Origin: Distichodus sexfasciatus
Taxonomy: Eukaryota > Chordata > Actinopteri > Characiformes > Distichodontidae
NCBI GenBank assembly: GCA_032718565.1
Contig: JAVGVS010000056.1
Span: 1,318,501 to 1,382,500 of the forward strand
Direction of reading: 5' to 3'
Length of the DNA stretch: 64,000 nt
In this document: positions 1 to 13,272 of the stretch, in pieces
Position numbering within the stretch: position 1 is the first letter of the stretch
Layout: each line of letters starts with the position of its first letter
The notes under the pieces: generated by a model
Told to the model about the DNA's origin: nothing
Seen by the model: the letters and a program-made list of their open reading frames with translations, nothing else
Database searches by the model: none
Program-made: the position numbers and the translations under genes

Positions 1-2179
1 GGGTGCAACTTTCCCCCCACCCCCAAAAAACTGGGGTATGAACCGAACTTTAGACCCGTTACACCACTAGTCAGATGGCAAGGATGAAAGGGCAAGTTAG
101 ACGGAGTGGCTGTTAGACTAATGAAGGTGTATTTAGACACACACATACACACACATACACCCTGTTGCTCCACTCCGGCCCCTCGCTGGGAAGTCATGGC
201 GGATGATGTGAGTGATCGTGTCGCTGTGTCCCACTTCTTCACGCCGCATCCTTCATCCCCACCTGAAGTGGATGTAGCTTCTGCCCCTGCCATGCTCATC
301 ACTCCCCTCCGCCTGCAGGAGCTCTGATAAAAACTCCACTCTTTTCTCCTTCACCACATCCCGGGACGTCTCTACGGGAGATTTAACACAGACTTCTACT
401 TCATTTACTGTAAAGATGGTTGTACAGAACAACAGGCCTCATGTTAGCTTTTCTTACATTTTAAAGCTAAGACTTATGAATAGTACAATATTAGAACCGA
501 AGAACGCCCAGTAAGTTGGCTCCAGAGAGACTGTATCGTTATTTGTAGGAAATTCAATCTAAATATACTGTAGATGTCTAAAAAGCTTGGAAATATTACA
601 TTTGTGCAATGGGATGGAAGCTGCTTGTAACAGGGTGCGTGAGAGTTTTCTAAATGCTTCTTAAAGCTGCCGATGTGCAATGTTTGCATTAATGCATTTC
701 CTTCAGAATTCTTCAGAAAAGTCCAGTTTATTTCGTTTTTTTTGATGTAACAAAAGAAAAAAGAATGCAATAAGAACCATTGAGCTCCAATGTCATGATT
801 CCGTACAGCTTGTGAGCACATGTGTTTTCCGAGCATAGACTTGCTTTCAAAAGCAATTTCTGCCCAGGCGGAATCCGTGGGGTTTATAGTGGAGGCTGAG
901 CGACCCCGGTGTGACCCCTGTGCTTAGAGAGAGGGAGAGAGAGAGAGAGGTCTGGTCAGGAAGGATGCGATGACCAGGAAAACCTTGTGTTGAACTTCAG
1001 GCAGGGAGAAAGAGTCAGTGTCAGCTTCCCAACACAGCTGTAGTATCTGTGAAAGAGGAGTTTTATTTTCCAGTAGCACTCGGACTAAGCAGCTTTATAG
1101 TAATGTTTTACTGATGCTCAGGAAGCAGAAAAAAGAAAAAGCATGTGTTTTTTGTTACTGGATCATTTAATGTGATGATTTTTAACACGATTTGTGAGTT
1201 TTCATCATTTATTACTTTTGTTTATTTGTAAGAATTGTGAACTTTGTCCCTTTTTTAAAAATCTGAAATGAGTTGCAGTTGCAGCTTGAGGCCGTTAGGG
1301 GGCGACATTGGTCTAAAGCAGGAGCTCCGTGACCTAGGCATCACCGCTGAGACACTTAACATCTTAATGAAAATGAATCACTCATTTTATTGCTTGTGAT
1401 ATTTTTGGATTTGCTTTTTAGATTTTAATTATCTCAGTAATTAAATTAATACAAATCTATACATAAATCTAAATCTGTCTAAATACATAAATGAGAGAAC
1501 AAAAGAATGTTATTGTAGACCTAAATCGAATGAAAAGAAAATCTCTCATATACAAGAAAATACTGCAAATAAATTCTATTCAACTGCAATATTTTTGGCT
1601 TGTTAAGAAATTCATTTTGGACTCTTCAAGAGTTCTGGCAGCCTGAAAACCTTCAAAATAAGTATTTTCAGAACTGATTTTTATTTAAATTTAAATATCA
1701 GTAGACTTACATGCAATCCACAGGTTTACAATCAGAATAATTTCTCTTTTGTGATCAAGTTCAATATTTTAACGCACTCTGGAAACTTTATAATGCCCTG
1801 TTTTATCTACTTTATTAGTACTTTATATTTTTAAAAATCATTTTACTTTGAATATATTTGGACCAACCACCAGAGTAAATTTCTCATGTGACACCTGCAG
1901 TAAACTTCAGAAACTTCCAAATCCGATCTGATTAAGAAAGCGGAATATGCTCCACAACTAGAACTCTTATACACTGTTACTCAAAGAATGTAAAGGTGAT
2001 ATAGAACTCGAACAAAAAAATAAAAGACCTTCAATCGGACGGTGGCAGAAAAAGGATTTCCCTACCATGTCTCTCTCTCTCACTCTCTCTTTATGTGCGG
2101 GATTTGCCAGTTGGATTTGACGGAGCGGCAGTGGCATGTTGTGGGAAGATAGCGAGGCCACAACAAAAGCTTTGTGTGC

Positions 2180-2253
2180 GGAGACAGTGCCAGCGGAGGA
2201 GAGGAGAGGGGGGGCCCGGGCCTCCTCTCCTCCCCTCCCCTGGCACTGTCTCC
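2180..2253. repeat. GC-rich inverted repeat (hairpin) with polypurine/polypyrimidine core
   Basis: A perfect 14-bp arm pair (GGAGACAGTGCCAG and its complement CTGGCACTGTCTCC) closes a core that is itself nearly self-complementary: a purine run of G and A on one side, GCCCGGGC at the centre and a pyrimidine run on the other. The whole 74 nt could form one long stem. It sits in a locally GC-rich, repeat-free block (about 2090-2350) surrounded by AT-rich DNA. It may be a structured RNA, a foldback or a chance feature. Confidence 0.6.
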
Positions 2254-3125
2254 CTGAGTTAGTCACACCATGGGAGAGGGACCCCGAGATGCCATCTCAG
2301 CCCACAGAAAGCAACTCCAAAAATTTGCCAAAGCCCTGAATGATCGTGCACTTGAAAGCCTAATGATCACACACACACTTGCCACACAGTCTCTGCCATA
2401 CAGTCTCTTCATAGTCCTCACTCTCTCTCTCTTCCTTGTGTTCTCTCTCTCTTTCTCTTGTGACCCTGTGTGCCTGTCTATTTATGTTTTTATTTATCTC
2501 TTTCAATATCTATGTATTTCTCTCTCCCTCGCTCTCTTTCTTTCTCACTTCTCTCTCGTGTACTCACAGAGTTTCAGGTGCTTTTGAGGACCTGACTGAC
2601 CATGAAAAAGACAGGTTCCAGGTTTTATTTGAGAATCGATAAGACGTAAAGGATATACTGAGATTTAATGTTAGTTGTAGCTGTGTTATTATTTATATCT
2701 AGTTATTATGGGATTCAATGGAGGGACATCACAAAGACAGCAATACCAAGATGTATGTGTGTGTGTGTGTTGCCCAGCTGCACTCAGAGTTGCATTACAC
2801 TGACTAAAGGATTTCCTTTTGAGAACGAAGCGTTGTAATTAGGGGACGTGTCTGTGATCGTGCGTTTAGTTAATTGTCATCCCAGTAGTCACCTGCTGGT
2901 ACCTATGTGCTTTGTTAGGTTGTTAGGAAAGTGTGTGTGTGTGTGTGTGAATGTGTGTGTTTTATCCACATCCAGCTGTGGGCTTCAAGCTGTAGCTTCC
3001 TTCCCCTCTCTCTTCTTTACCTCCAGTCAGGAACAGCTGTCAGGTGTCTCATAGTGTTTTCAAATTGTAGGAGGGTGGGGGACTGTGTGCTGCATCTGTT
3101 TGAATGCGCTGTATGTCTGTGACTA

Positions 3126-3159
<34 letters not shown>

Positions 3160-3170
3160 CCTGTGTGTGT

Positions 3171-3440
3171 TATCGCACCCTCGCTGGGCGGCTCTCGGCA
3201 GGCCGGCGCATCGTTAGTTCCCGGCTGGGTCGCTTCGGCAGCACGGTCTCAGATCTGAATGGATGTACATATGTAATAAACAGGCGGAATGCGATTTCTG
3301 GCGTCGCTCGCCGCTCTCGGCCAGTGCTGAAAAACAGAAGGAATGAGGGGGAGGGCGAAAACGTGTTCGATATACCCCAGCATATGCCTTCCTATTCCAA
3401 CAGCTTGCGTATGGACCATATTTGCCTGCAGGCTTGTTTT
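3171..3440. promoter_or_regulatory. CpG-rich block, candidate regulatory element
   Basis: Immediately after a TG repeat the composition changes to CpG-rich unique sequence (CGCACCCTCGCTGGGCGG, GCGTCGCTCGCCGCTCTCGG) for about 200 bp, then returns to AT-rich DNA. No protein-coding signature or splice sites were recognised. It could be an unmethylated CpG island, a distal enhancer or a promoter of a non-coding RNA. Confidence 0.3.
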
Positions 3441-4278
3441 TTAAGAAAAAGGGAAAAAAACGATTTTGGACTCTTCAAGAGTTCTTGGGGGCCCGGCAAA
3501 CAGCGTGAGTGTTTGTGTTTGTGAGAAGGAAAGAGAGAAAAGGAATGCGTGTGGGCAGTGTGCCGACGACTTTTCCTGAAATTGATGTGCAAAAACTTCT
3601 GTGTCGGAGGGTGTGAGAACGAAAAATAACGAGCACAAAACACATTATATAAGTGACATAATTGTGCTTGAAACACGTGCATGATTGACTGTTGGTTTCT
3701 TGTCGTAATAAAAGTGTGTAACTGTGACTTGTAGCCTGTAGAACCTGTAGATTATAGTAGAGGTTGATCAGTACTGATACTTTTTATTACTATTCAAGTA
3801 AATGGATATTTTTTTTTAACTAATGTGTGTCTGCTGCAAAATTTAAGTATTTGTCATTGTGAACACAGCACAGTGCAGCTTTGCTGTTTTGCAGTGACTT
3901 AAGGCATTAGTTATACATTTACAGTAATATTATTATATTACATATTTCAGTAACATGCTTTACAACACACTTTTAACCTGAAATTGTGTTTTGTTTTTTA
4001 TTTAAAAATCACCGACACTGCAAGACCTTTGACACAAGAGAAAAAATGTGAAAGTAAAAGTTGTTTCCTACTGACTGTATGTCTACTGTGATTATGCTGC
4101 ACCACTGGATGAGGAATGAACAGCAGTCCCCCACAGTTATTTTGGTGAAAGTCTCAAAAGTAACGCAGGAGTCGTATAACACATAATTCAGGGACAGAAA
4201 TATTGTAATGTAACCAATTACTTTGAAATAACATTAACCAGTTATCTATAATGTATTACATATTGGAAGTAACTGCTT

Positions 4279-4374
4279 ATGAGTACCTCAGAGGTGCCTT
4301 TTACCGATCCGGGACTTGAACCGGCAACCTGGCGATCATGGGGCCAACTCCCTAACTGTTACACTCCCAACAGC
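4279..4374 (-). repeat. tRNA-derived SINE fragment (family A)
   Basis: Minus-strand fragment of the SINE family seen complete at 23232-23452. The internal promoter B box GGTTCAAGTCC is intact (complement of 4312-4322), flanked by the family words for 'gagtacctca' and 'gggccaact'. Truncated at the 3' side. Confidence 0.75.
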
Positions 4375-4466
4375 AAAAAATTAAATGTTAAAAACTGGTG
4401 TTAAAATCGCGATGCAGGTGTGGATGATTCTGCATTGACACAGTGGCAGACCATAATCGATTATAA

Positions 4467-4701
4467 AAGAGGTTTTCAACCAGCGGGCCGCTGCCCCCTA
4501 GTGGTACGTGGTGGAATTGCAACATGATGTGCCAAAGTCAAAGTCACCGCAATCCACTTTGACTACTGAAATCACTTTTTAAAAATTATTCCTTTGGGCA
4601 TCTTCATGAATAATGAGTTTCATGCAAATGTCTCAAAAGTAAAGCAAAAAATACCCCCCCTGAGTGGTGGTCCCTTAGACGGAACCAGCTGAAAACCTCT
4701 G
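4467..4701. mobile_element. hAT-type non-autonomous transposon (MITE)
   Basis: Element of 235 bp with inverted ends AAGAGGTTTTCA / TGAAAACCTCTG, close to the CAGAGGTT termini typical of vertebrate hAT elements. It is flanked by near-identical 8-bp target duplications, GATTATAA (4459-4466) and GATTATAT (4702-4709), as expected for hAT insertion. No coding capacity. Confidence 0.75.
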
Positions 4702-6693
4702 GATTATATCACAATAACATTGCTTGGTGATTTTCTGGCTACAGCATAAAACATTTTAGTTAAAAAGAACATCACGGTAGCAACTATGGCCGTCCGATCT
4801 GCATGCAATCTGATGTAGAAAAATTGATGGCATGCCTCGTGATGTATCGAGATATCACATTGAATCGAATCGTTGACCTGATAATGGTAATCAAATCGCA
4901 TTGTGAGACAGAATTGTGTTTTGTCAAACACCTTGGTCAAAATATAGAATAACAAATACGGCTGATCTCTACACTTCATTTAAACTCAGTAAAACCACAA
5001 CAATGGTGTGTAAACGAGTGGATATGGGATTGTAAACCTCTTAACGCTGTTGTTCTATTTCACACACACACACACACACATCATTTTAGTGAAATTCAGT
5101 CTAATGAAGCAGGAAAAATGCATTCTGTCAGAATGTGTTTAAACATCTGCAGATATATGTCGTAGAAACCTTTTTATTGTCTGTAGTTACGTATTCATTT
5201 GTCCTGATCCACAATGGGGTGTGTTTGTGTGCAATATTACAATTTCGTGAGCCTTTAAGCACTAGATTTGAGCGCTGTGTATGTGTTTGTGAATGAGTGC
5301 AGGCTGAGTGCGGGGCTGACTCACAGATCCCCCGTGTGTGTGTGTGTGTCTGTGTGTGTGTGTGTGGCAGGGTGCACTGCAGGCCAACTCTGGCTTGACT
5401 CCAGCGCTGGCATCTTGGTGGCGGCAGGTGGAGCTCACTGCTTCCAAACCACCGCCCCACGCTGCTGGAGAGCCAGGAGTAAACACCCACACCCACACAC
5501 ACACACACGTTTTGTGAGCTCCTTCAATTAACGTCCATTAATGTTAAAATTACAACAGCTATTTCTGTCTTTTACTCAAAACCAACCTGAAATTTCCACA
5601 CTTACACACTAGAGAAAGAGGGAGAAGAAGAGAATGAGAGCGTGAGAGAGAGAGAGAGAGAGACATCGACAGATAGAACGAAAGAAATCTGACAAATCTC
5701 AGGTTTTTCCTTTATAAGGGAACAATCATGTCCTCAAGAAACAACTAAAACCAGGCCTCTCCCAGGTTTTCATGTCTTTTAGGAAGCAGTTCTTCACAAC
5801 CAGCAAAAATCCTGCTCACAGACATGAGAGAGAAAGAGAGCTGGAGAGAGGAAAAGTGTGAGTGAGAGAGAAAGAGAGAGACAGATCCTCTTAAAGACAG
5901 AAGGATAGAAATCTGACAAATTTGATCTTTTAGAGAATGATCAGATCCTCACAATCACTTAAAAACCTGTCCACACACACACACACAGCAAACCCAGTCC
6001 CACAGTTCCCCTTTTGTACATTCAGAACCTTTTTCTTTTTCCACAATTACCACTAAACACATCAAGAAGATAATTAACAGAGGAATATGAAAATATCCTT
6101 GTCTCTTTCCGCCGCTTTATTTGACCGAGGGCTTGATGAGAGAGTCATGTCCCACCGCTTGAGATGGGTGCCGGGGGTGTTTAGAGGCCGTGGCGCGTTC
6201 TAGAAGCACAATTGAGCAGGAGTAAGAGGATCCTCTCCCCTCCTGCCTGTTGTTTATTCATAAGGGCCGCATCGCCAGGCCTCGGAGGCAAGCTGCTCCC
6301 GAGCTGGATAATGTTATTAGCCCCAGGCTGCTTTAGCCGAGCAACACGCCAGCTTCACTGCCTCTACACAATCCCCCTCTATTCTACCATCAACACACAC
6401 ACACCACCCTCTCGAGCATGCCGGGCAGGTGTGTGTATGAGTGTGTGTGTGTGTGTGTGTGTGGCATGAGCCGTGGCATGGCGACTTTGGCCTCCATGGT
6501 ATTTACATTTCGAGTAGGTCAGGGGTCACTTCAATAACTGCTGAAAGGTCAGCGACATTTGTGTCTTGTTCTTATTTTAACATGCAAGCAATGAGTCTGT
6601 ACAATATATATTCATTTTAGTTTTATGTATCCTGTTTAACATGATTTTTTAAAATGGAGAACAAAATAAAAATGGTCAGACATACAAAAAATT

Positions 6694-6902
6694 ATGCACA
6701 ACCCCATTTTTTAAAAATTCGGACGCAGTGCAGTGATTTTTCAATTTTCAAAGACGTGTCGCTGTCATCCAGTTCAAAGTGACTTTGTTCTTTTCTTAAA
6801 ATGATAACATTTCTCAGTTGAAACATTTAATGCTTTCTATGTTCTATTTTGAATAAACTATGGGTAAACTATTTACATTTTACACAGTGTCCCAACTTTT
6901 TT
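6694..6902. repeat. dispersed fish repeat with CAACCCC / TCCCAACTTTTTT ends
   Basis: The ends 'acaaccccattttttaaaaa' and 'gtgtcccaacttttttg' are imperfectly inverted and match a very common dispersed repeat that I remember from fish genomes (ends of the type ACAACCCC...AAAAAAGTTGGGAC). The internal sequence is AT-rich and non-coding. The superfamily is not resolved. Confidence 0.6.
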
Positions 6903-7478
6903 GTAAATAGGTGTATTTACATTTGTAATTTATTGCAGTAATTTTTGTTACTTGGTACTGCTTGGAGTTACTATTAAATTATGGCCAATCTTTGTCATTG
7001 ACAACACACTTTAGTAAGAACTGTGCAGAATGTCTGTGTGGACCTGCCAGTGGGGGTTCCAAACTGAAAGATCACCCTCTTGTGGTTTTGTGGGGAATCT
7101 TATGGAGCCGGGGCAGGGGGCAAAATGAGGTCGTCTCTCTGAATCACTCACGCTGGAGGAGCCGATGCATCCAAAAGAGAAATAATAAACAGTCTGGAAT
7201 AAATTGTGGACACAAACAATGTAAATAACAAATAAAAAAATACATAATTTAAATGTAATTTGTGGACAATTATAAATCATAATAACAGCCCTGTTATTAA
7301 TTTAACTCTTACAGCAGAATTTGAATTAAAAGTGTATAAATTCAGTATAAGGAGTTTAACTGTGTGGTGAATATTATAATGTTTATAATAGTGTATGTTG
7401 GCATGTTATTTTCACCAAATAACAATTGTTAATTTGTGACAGTTCTTATTAAACATCTTAAACTTATGCATTATATTG

Positions 7479-7480
<2 letters not shown>

Positions 7481-7554
<74 letters not shown>
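7481..7554. repeat. (CTAT)n microsatellite
   Basis: About 18 uninterrupted copies of the tetranucleotide CTAT in AT-rich upstream DNA. Length this uninterrupted is normally polymorphic. Confidence 0.98.
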
Positions 7555-7555
<1 letters not shown>

Positions 7556-8181
7556 AAATCGATGATACTGAGTGTGAGGGTAACATATTGATGGTAATTA
7601 ATGTTCTTGTTACATGCATAAAGGGGAAGCAAAATTCCTAATTTCAGTATGAGGAAAAAAAACAAAAACAAAAAATAATAATAACGTGGAGATATACTGT
7701 ATTATATATATAAACAGATGAATAAAATACCAAGTCAATATTCAGGTCGTGTGTGAGAATTTGGTAAAACCAGATTTTTCCATTAACTGTAATGTCCAGT
7801 AATGGCCTCTAGGTGGAGTCTTGGTCTGTTTTTGATGTTTGCCAGATTAAATACAATCCGAAAGACGCGCAAAATTTATTGAACAATAAATTTACCAGAC
7901 AAAATTAGAGAGCCAATATTTTTAGGGAGGTGTATTTTAATAAAAATCGTAATTCTCATTATTGTTTTTTTTTTGAACATCTACATTTAAATATATAGAG
8001 TCTTACATATATTTCACATATTTGCATTTTAAACGAGTGTTTGTCATTTGTTCTGAAAGGATTGTCTGTGATATTCATTTTGTTATTTCTTTTAAATATC
8101 ACACTTTTAAAAAGATTTTTTTAAATATTATGAATCAATATATTATCAATCATGCACTTTCTTCGCCTGTCGCTGGCTAAA

Positions 8182-8220
8182 ACACACGCACACACACACG
8201 CACACGCACACACACACACA
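8182..8220. repeat. CA/CG-interrupted CA microsatellite
   Basis: CA dinucleotide array with several CG interruptions, followed by unique sequence at 8221-8470 that is free of repeats and might be a regulatory block. Confidence 0.9.
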
Positions 8221-9039
8221 TGTCCACAGGCTGTTCTGTATTGTACACCAGCCGCAATTTGGTCTTCTGGACTCGATTTAAACAGGAGGTTTCTAACGCT
8301 GATCCGCTTCACTTTAACCATGTGTCATGCAGCCTTCCGGGCATTATAAGTGCAACATCTTTAACAAATTATTACAATGAAAAATTTAGCTTGTATCCCG
8401 ATCAGACGCGTTTAGTTGGCAGGGATTTACAGCGATGTTTTCAACATTTTAATAGTCTGCAGTAAGTCTTATGAAAAGGAAAGAAGAACTTGCATTGTTA
8501 TCTGATGTAAATCTGACTCTTTCTTTTATAAAAGGCTCTTATATAATTTGTTAAATTATTTTTGCTCTTACACGTGGCAAACCAACCCAATTCAATATCC
8601 ACATTGAATAAACTACTGATATTCTCAGAAAATCCACCTGAATAGTACGTACAGTTAGCTACTTAATTAATTAAGTCTAACTTAATTAGAATTTGGAAAA
8701 GAAATATCAGTGCTGTATTTTTCGTGCGACAACCCTCTTTGATTAACAATCATTATTAAAGTTTATGTCACGCAAAAATACTTTTTACTCCTTGAAGGCA
8801 TTACCGCCCCAAGAGACGTTTATTTAATAACGTATACCATGTTAAAAGGCATTTTCCAGGTATGATTCTCTTGTTAATCTCTTTTTGATTTTGATGTAGG
8901 AGCATATTTTTTAGTTTTTTTAATCGAACTGTAAATTCCTCATCGCCCACCTATAGGGATCAAATAAAGACGCGACGTTTTACTAGTTTATTTTAATAAT
9001 ATTGATGCCAACATGACTAATCTGAACTTATTTTCGTTT

Positions 9040-9350
9040 TCTGACTGGCAGAAGACAGCTTGAAGGCAGACACTCTTGACTTGTACTTACCTTCGTCTCC
9101 TGAAGATGGAGAAAAATCTCCACCTATCTGACTTTATCCGGGTGTCGCCTCTCGGGTCTCCCTACGATCGCGACGCCCACAAAACGCCCGAAACTTCAGC
9201 ACTATTTATAAATTTTTAACTATTTATTTGGAGGTTTTCAGTGCCGAAGCCCTCTGACTCACTTCGTCTTTGCCGCTGCGCGTCCTGGAGCCTTGGCACC
9301 GTCGCCTCCGTGTTTAATGGCCCCGTCTTTTCTTAGAAACTTGGCACAAA
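9040..9350 (-). ncRNA. candidate antisense/divergent non-coding exon in a CpG-rich block (putative)
   Basis: A roughly 300-bp CpG-richer island in strongly AT-rich DNA. On the minus strand it contains a perfect consensus splice donor, GACGAAG|GTAAGTACA, with the exon side at 9091 and above. Vertebrate NFIA has non-coding antisense transcripts upstream, which makes a divergent first exon plausible. No acceptor partner was identified and no protein is encoded on the minus strand. On the plus strand a 38-codon frame (ATG at about 9106, starting MEKNLHLSDFIRVSP) is present but unrecognised. The strand and function are inference. Confidence 0.25.
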
Positions 9351-10999
9351 GATGTGCACCAACATGAGACCCAGAGACGCAAAGCCCTGCTTTTTTTGTT
9401 ATCTGGGGACAAAGCAAACAAATATATTTAGATGGATTTTGAATGATTTATTATTTATTGTTGTTGCAGCTCTTTTTATCTATGTTGTTGTAGCGCAATC
9501 CATGATGTTTATTGTGACCTATTTTATGGAAATCGGTAATAAATTGTGCCCTAAATCTCATTTTAATTGCATAATCTGCCTGTAGTGACTAAATAAAACA
9601 CAGTATCAATATTAACATTTTTATTATAGACATCAAGCAATAATCAACTGTGCGCCACATATATTAAATCTTAATTTTGTTTCCTACCTTATTGTGCCTT
9701 GCTTCACTCCTCATTTATTTATTATTGTTGTTGTTGTTTATTTATTATTTATTTATTTTATTTTATATTCTCTTGCCCGGGATGCTGAACGACTGAAATG
9801 AAAATCTTAATAGGCATGTCGCATTTTAATTGTACAGTCACTCGTTTTCTTGTTTTTGTGTTTTGCTTTACACAAACCGAAGGTGTATTATAGACCTGGG
9901 CTCATTTTGAAAAGCATCACTATATATACCTAAAATAATAATTTGTCCATATTTGTTATTTGGCCATATAATGCCGCATTTAGAACTATTCGACCCTTAT
10001 TGGCGCTGTTCAGTCCTTCAGTGCTGAAATGTGGCTAGTCGATGTGGAAACTTCCCCGTTTCTAAAATACAAATAATGGCCTGTACACAATGCTCCTTTA
10101 GTTCAGCTGGCAAAGTCTGCTGGGTCTGTGACAGAGACGACTTGAATGCTAATCTGATTTTGTCTTATAAAGGCGTCCTAAGTAGGCCTGTTTACTGTTG
10201 CTTTTGAGGCCCCGCACCGTTAGAATTAAACTACTGTAGAAACAAACATAATGTAACTCTATTGATAAGGCTCTGCTTTATTGGGGTATACTGAATTAAT
10301 CTGCATACATCAGGTTTATAATTGCAATCGACTTTTTGAGAATCAAACATGAAATGCATTGCATATGGTGATTGGAGTGTTTGACGTCGATTTGCTTTTG
10401 ATTGTTGAAGCTGCAATCCTCTTGTATTACGTAATGGATTATTCAATTAATATGATAAGACCTTTTAAGGAGCAAATCGCTTGTGTGTTTCAGCTATCCC
10501 TCTATACTCCATCTTTACTAGAATCCGGATGAGATCCACGTTTATGCCTTGTCATTTTACTATGTGGAATAATATTATAAAACGAAAACGAGTCCTGAGT
10601 GATATTAAATCAATACTTATACGCATATTTTTATGAATGTAGTCAATTCTTCTTCTTCCCCGTGTCATAAATATTAAGTGAGGAATGATTAATTTGTTAA
10701 ACTGTAGCTACTTCAAAATGAACGTTGATATTAGAAAATTAGAAAATTTTCCAAAAATGGACTGTGATGGCACTTGCAATGTGTAAGGTAACGTTGCAAA
10801 TTGCGGTTTTTAGGTCTTAATAATTTTCTGAAATGTGCAATTCGTCTCCAATATAACAACCCAAGTCTTGCACTTTTAAAATAAATGTTGGTTTTATTGG
10901 TATAATACCCATGGACCAGCATTTAAATACGATTCATACGTTTTAAATGATATGACAAAAATAGTTACACACTTCAGACCCGCTTTGCACCTTTATTTT

Positions 11000-11290
11000 T
11001 AAGAGTGCATGTTAAAGTCGGGTATTTTGGGCTCTGTCAGGCTCTGTTTTTTGTGGATTTTCTTGGAGGGGGGGCCTTCTCAGTGCCCCCATCGTCTATG
11101 TAAATTACAGGGGTTTTTTTTGGAAATAAACACGAAAGAATCGCCGGATCGATCACAACTTCTGAAGTGGACTAGAGACGCAGTTTTACCTTGCAAAGCG
11201 AAACCGAGCGACTTTGGATCGCTGTCAAATTTCCCGGAGTGAAGAGGAGGCGGGTTTGATGCTCGGCCACGGCGAGAACAGTAGAAGCTT
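11000..11290. other. repeat-free, GC-richer block in AT-rich flank
   Basis: Unique sequence with several CpGs (for example 'gaatcgccggatcgatcac'), no coding signature and no repeat similarity elsewhere in the window. A candidate conserved non-coding element, only by composition. Confidence 0.25.
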
Positions 11291-11754
11291 ACTCCGACGA
11301 ATTTTCCAATTTATATCACTGTAAATTATTATGAAATGTAGTTTACAGGCTAAATAGTGCGCCTTATAGTTGAAGTCAGAAAACGAAGCCCGTTATATAT
11401 TTTTTAAACAAACCATGCGTGAAAATGTGATAGTTAACGTCAACGTTACGTTTATGTGTGTTTTCAAATCAGTAATGTATAAAAGAGGAATAAGCAAAAT
11501 GTTTTCCAAGTTACAGAATTGCATGCCAGTTTTGACAGTGTCGCTGGTTTTTATAGATTGGTTTAGAGCACACACAACAGTCCGCGTTAAAAAAAAAAAA
11601 AAATAAATAATAAAAAACAAAAATTCAATCAAGAAGCAAATTATCATAGTTGTTAGTTGAAATTTTGTGTCCAAATCATATTATTTATAATAGAAACGTC
11701 CCCCTATCGAGATGAGGGGGAAGTTCTTGTGTATTGCTCTTGGCGGCTTTTTTT

Positions 11755-11965
11755 ATTTTCCGACGCACGTTTCGTCCAATCAGAATCGCGAATTGCTTTG
11801 ACGTCCACTTTCCCCGTCCAATCACAGCGCGCCTCCGCGTAACGCGCGAGAAAGCCAGGAAGGGCACGCGTGCACCTGCAGCAAGTTAGGCTACGTCCAA
11901 ACCCGCACTGTAGCGCGTGAATACGCGAGGGTGTGATTTGGAACGCGACAGGCGGGTCAATGTGC
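11755..11965. promoter_or_regulatory. promoter-like CpG block with two CCAAT boxes and a CRE-like site
   Basis: CpG-dense block with two identical extended CCAAT boxes, GTCCAATCA, whose CCAAT cores lie at 11776-11780 and 11818-11822 (42 bp apart). A TGACGTCC motif resembling a CRE lies between them at 11799-11806, followed by CpG-dense sequence (TAACGCGCGAGAAAGCC). Paired NF-Y-type sites inside a small CpG island are typical of a bidirectional or housekeeping-style promoter. It lies about 2.8 kb upstream of the nfia ATG, so it could be an alternative nfia promoter or drive a non-coding transcript. Confidence 0.45.
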
Positions 11966-13238
11966 ATCTTAGATCAATTTTAACTTAAAAACCCTGACGG
12001 ACAGGTTTAAATATTAATATATAAAACACTCATTAATATTTGCTTTTATTAATACTTACCATATTATTATGTAAGCAGGTGTCCCCTAGGTAAAACCGAG
12101 ATCAAACATATGGTGTTGGAATTAAAACTGTTAAAACACGTTTATGTGTTCTAATGATATGTGCACGAATTTTCATTTTTATTTGTTTGTCACATAACCT
12201 GGAGTTTCTTATTCCTTTAATCTGCAGGACTCTGTACGGACAGAGTTTTCTGTGTGTAGAGACGAAACACAATGATCCTTGGACGTGGTGCTTATGACCA
12301 CTTACTAGGGGGCGCACAATTGACTTTAAACCAGAAAAAAGGACTGAATATTGACCAACTGGCACAGAAGTAAGCCTTAAAGATAGAGATCGTTTATATT
12401 TGGGCTGTCAGTAAACATATCCATACGTGTGTCTTTGGGAAATATACAGTATACTTGTAGTAGTTTTATTATTTTAGAATCTATTGTGGTATTAAAGTAA
12501 ATGGTTAACGAAAAGTTCACCTGAGGAACTGGATTTTAAACATTATGGTTGTAATAGGATGTAGGCTAACTAGTCATGCTTACAAAGTACTTCATTGATT
12601 TGTTCTTGATATATTCTTAGTTTAACTACAATTGTGTTGTTTTTAAACATCTCTTGATTTAAATCAATAATCATGCATATTTATGCAACCGCTCTGCTAA
12701 GAATGATGCACTCCCTATTTAAACCTAAATGCTTTGAATGACTTTTAAGAATATTTCTCTTTATAAGTTTGCTGTCTAATATCTCATTGTTTCAAATGTG
12801 TCTTTTTTTCCAAATCTGCCTTTGGTGTGATAAGCCTTTTTAAAATTAAGGCCTGGATGTGAATTAAAACTTGACTACTTTAAACCACCAAGGATATACA
12901 ATATTCTTATTTAACTTTAAACTGATCCCCATTTAGGCCTGTTAGGGTCTTACTGTTTTTGCTCGGCTTTACAGTCAACAATTTTCCCACTCAGTCTGGA
13001 CCCAGACCGAAATAATGAAGGCGTTCCTAGTCTGATTCTGATATCTCAATGAACACAATGGACGTAAATATTGTCTGTAAGACAGCATTCAGATGGTCCA
13101 CGCAAAATGGGAATTTATATAATTTAAAGAGGATTCAGCCGCAGTTTGATCCAGCTGCTGTTCCGAGGATTTACAAAATCCGTTTAAACTCGTGGTATTC
13201 CACGCCGTGTGTGTGTGCGTGCTTTCTCCTCCTCACCA

Positions 13239-13272
<34 letters not shown>
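13239..13272. repeat. CT microsatellite
   Basis: About 28 bp of uninterrupted CT dinucleotides followed by interrupted copies, just upstream of the nfia CpG-rich region. Confidence 0.95.

Noticed and set aside
2200..2642. Overlapping plus-strand frames with a protein-like start (HRKQLQKFAKALNDRALES)
   Set aside because: The frame soon runs into CT-repeat translation, there is no domain and no convincing donor; kept only as a note.
7481..7554. CRISPR-like array
   Set aside because: Simple tetranucleotide repeat with no spacers; the DNA is eukaryotic.
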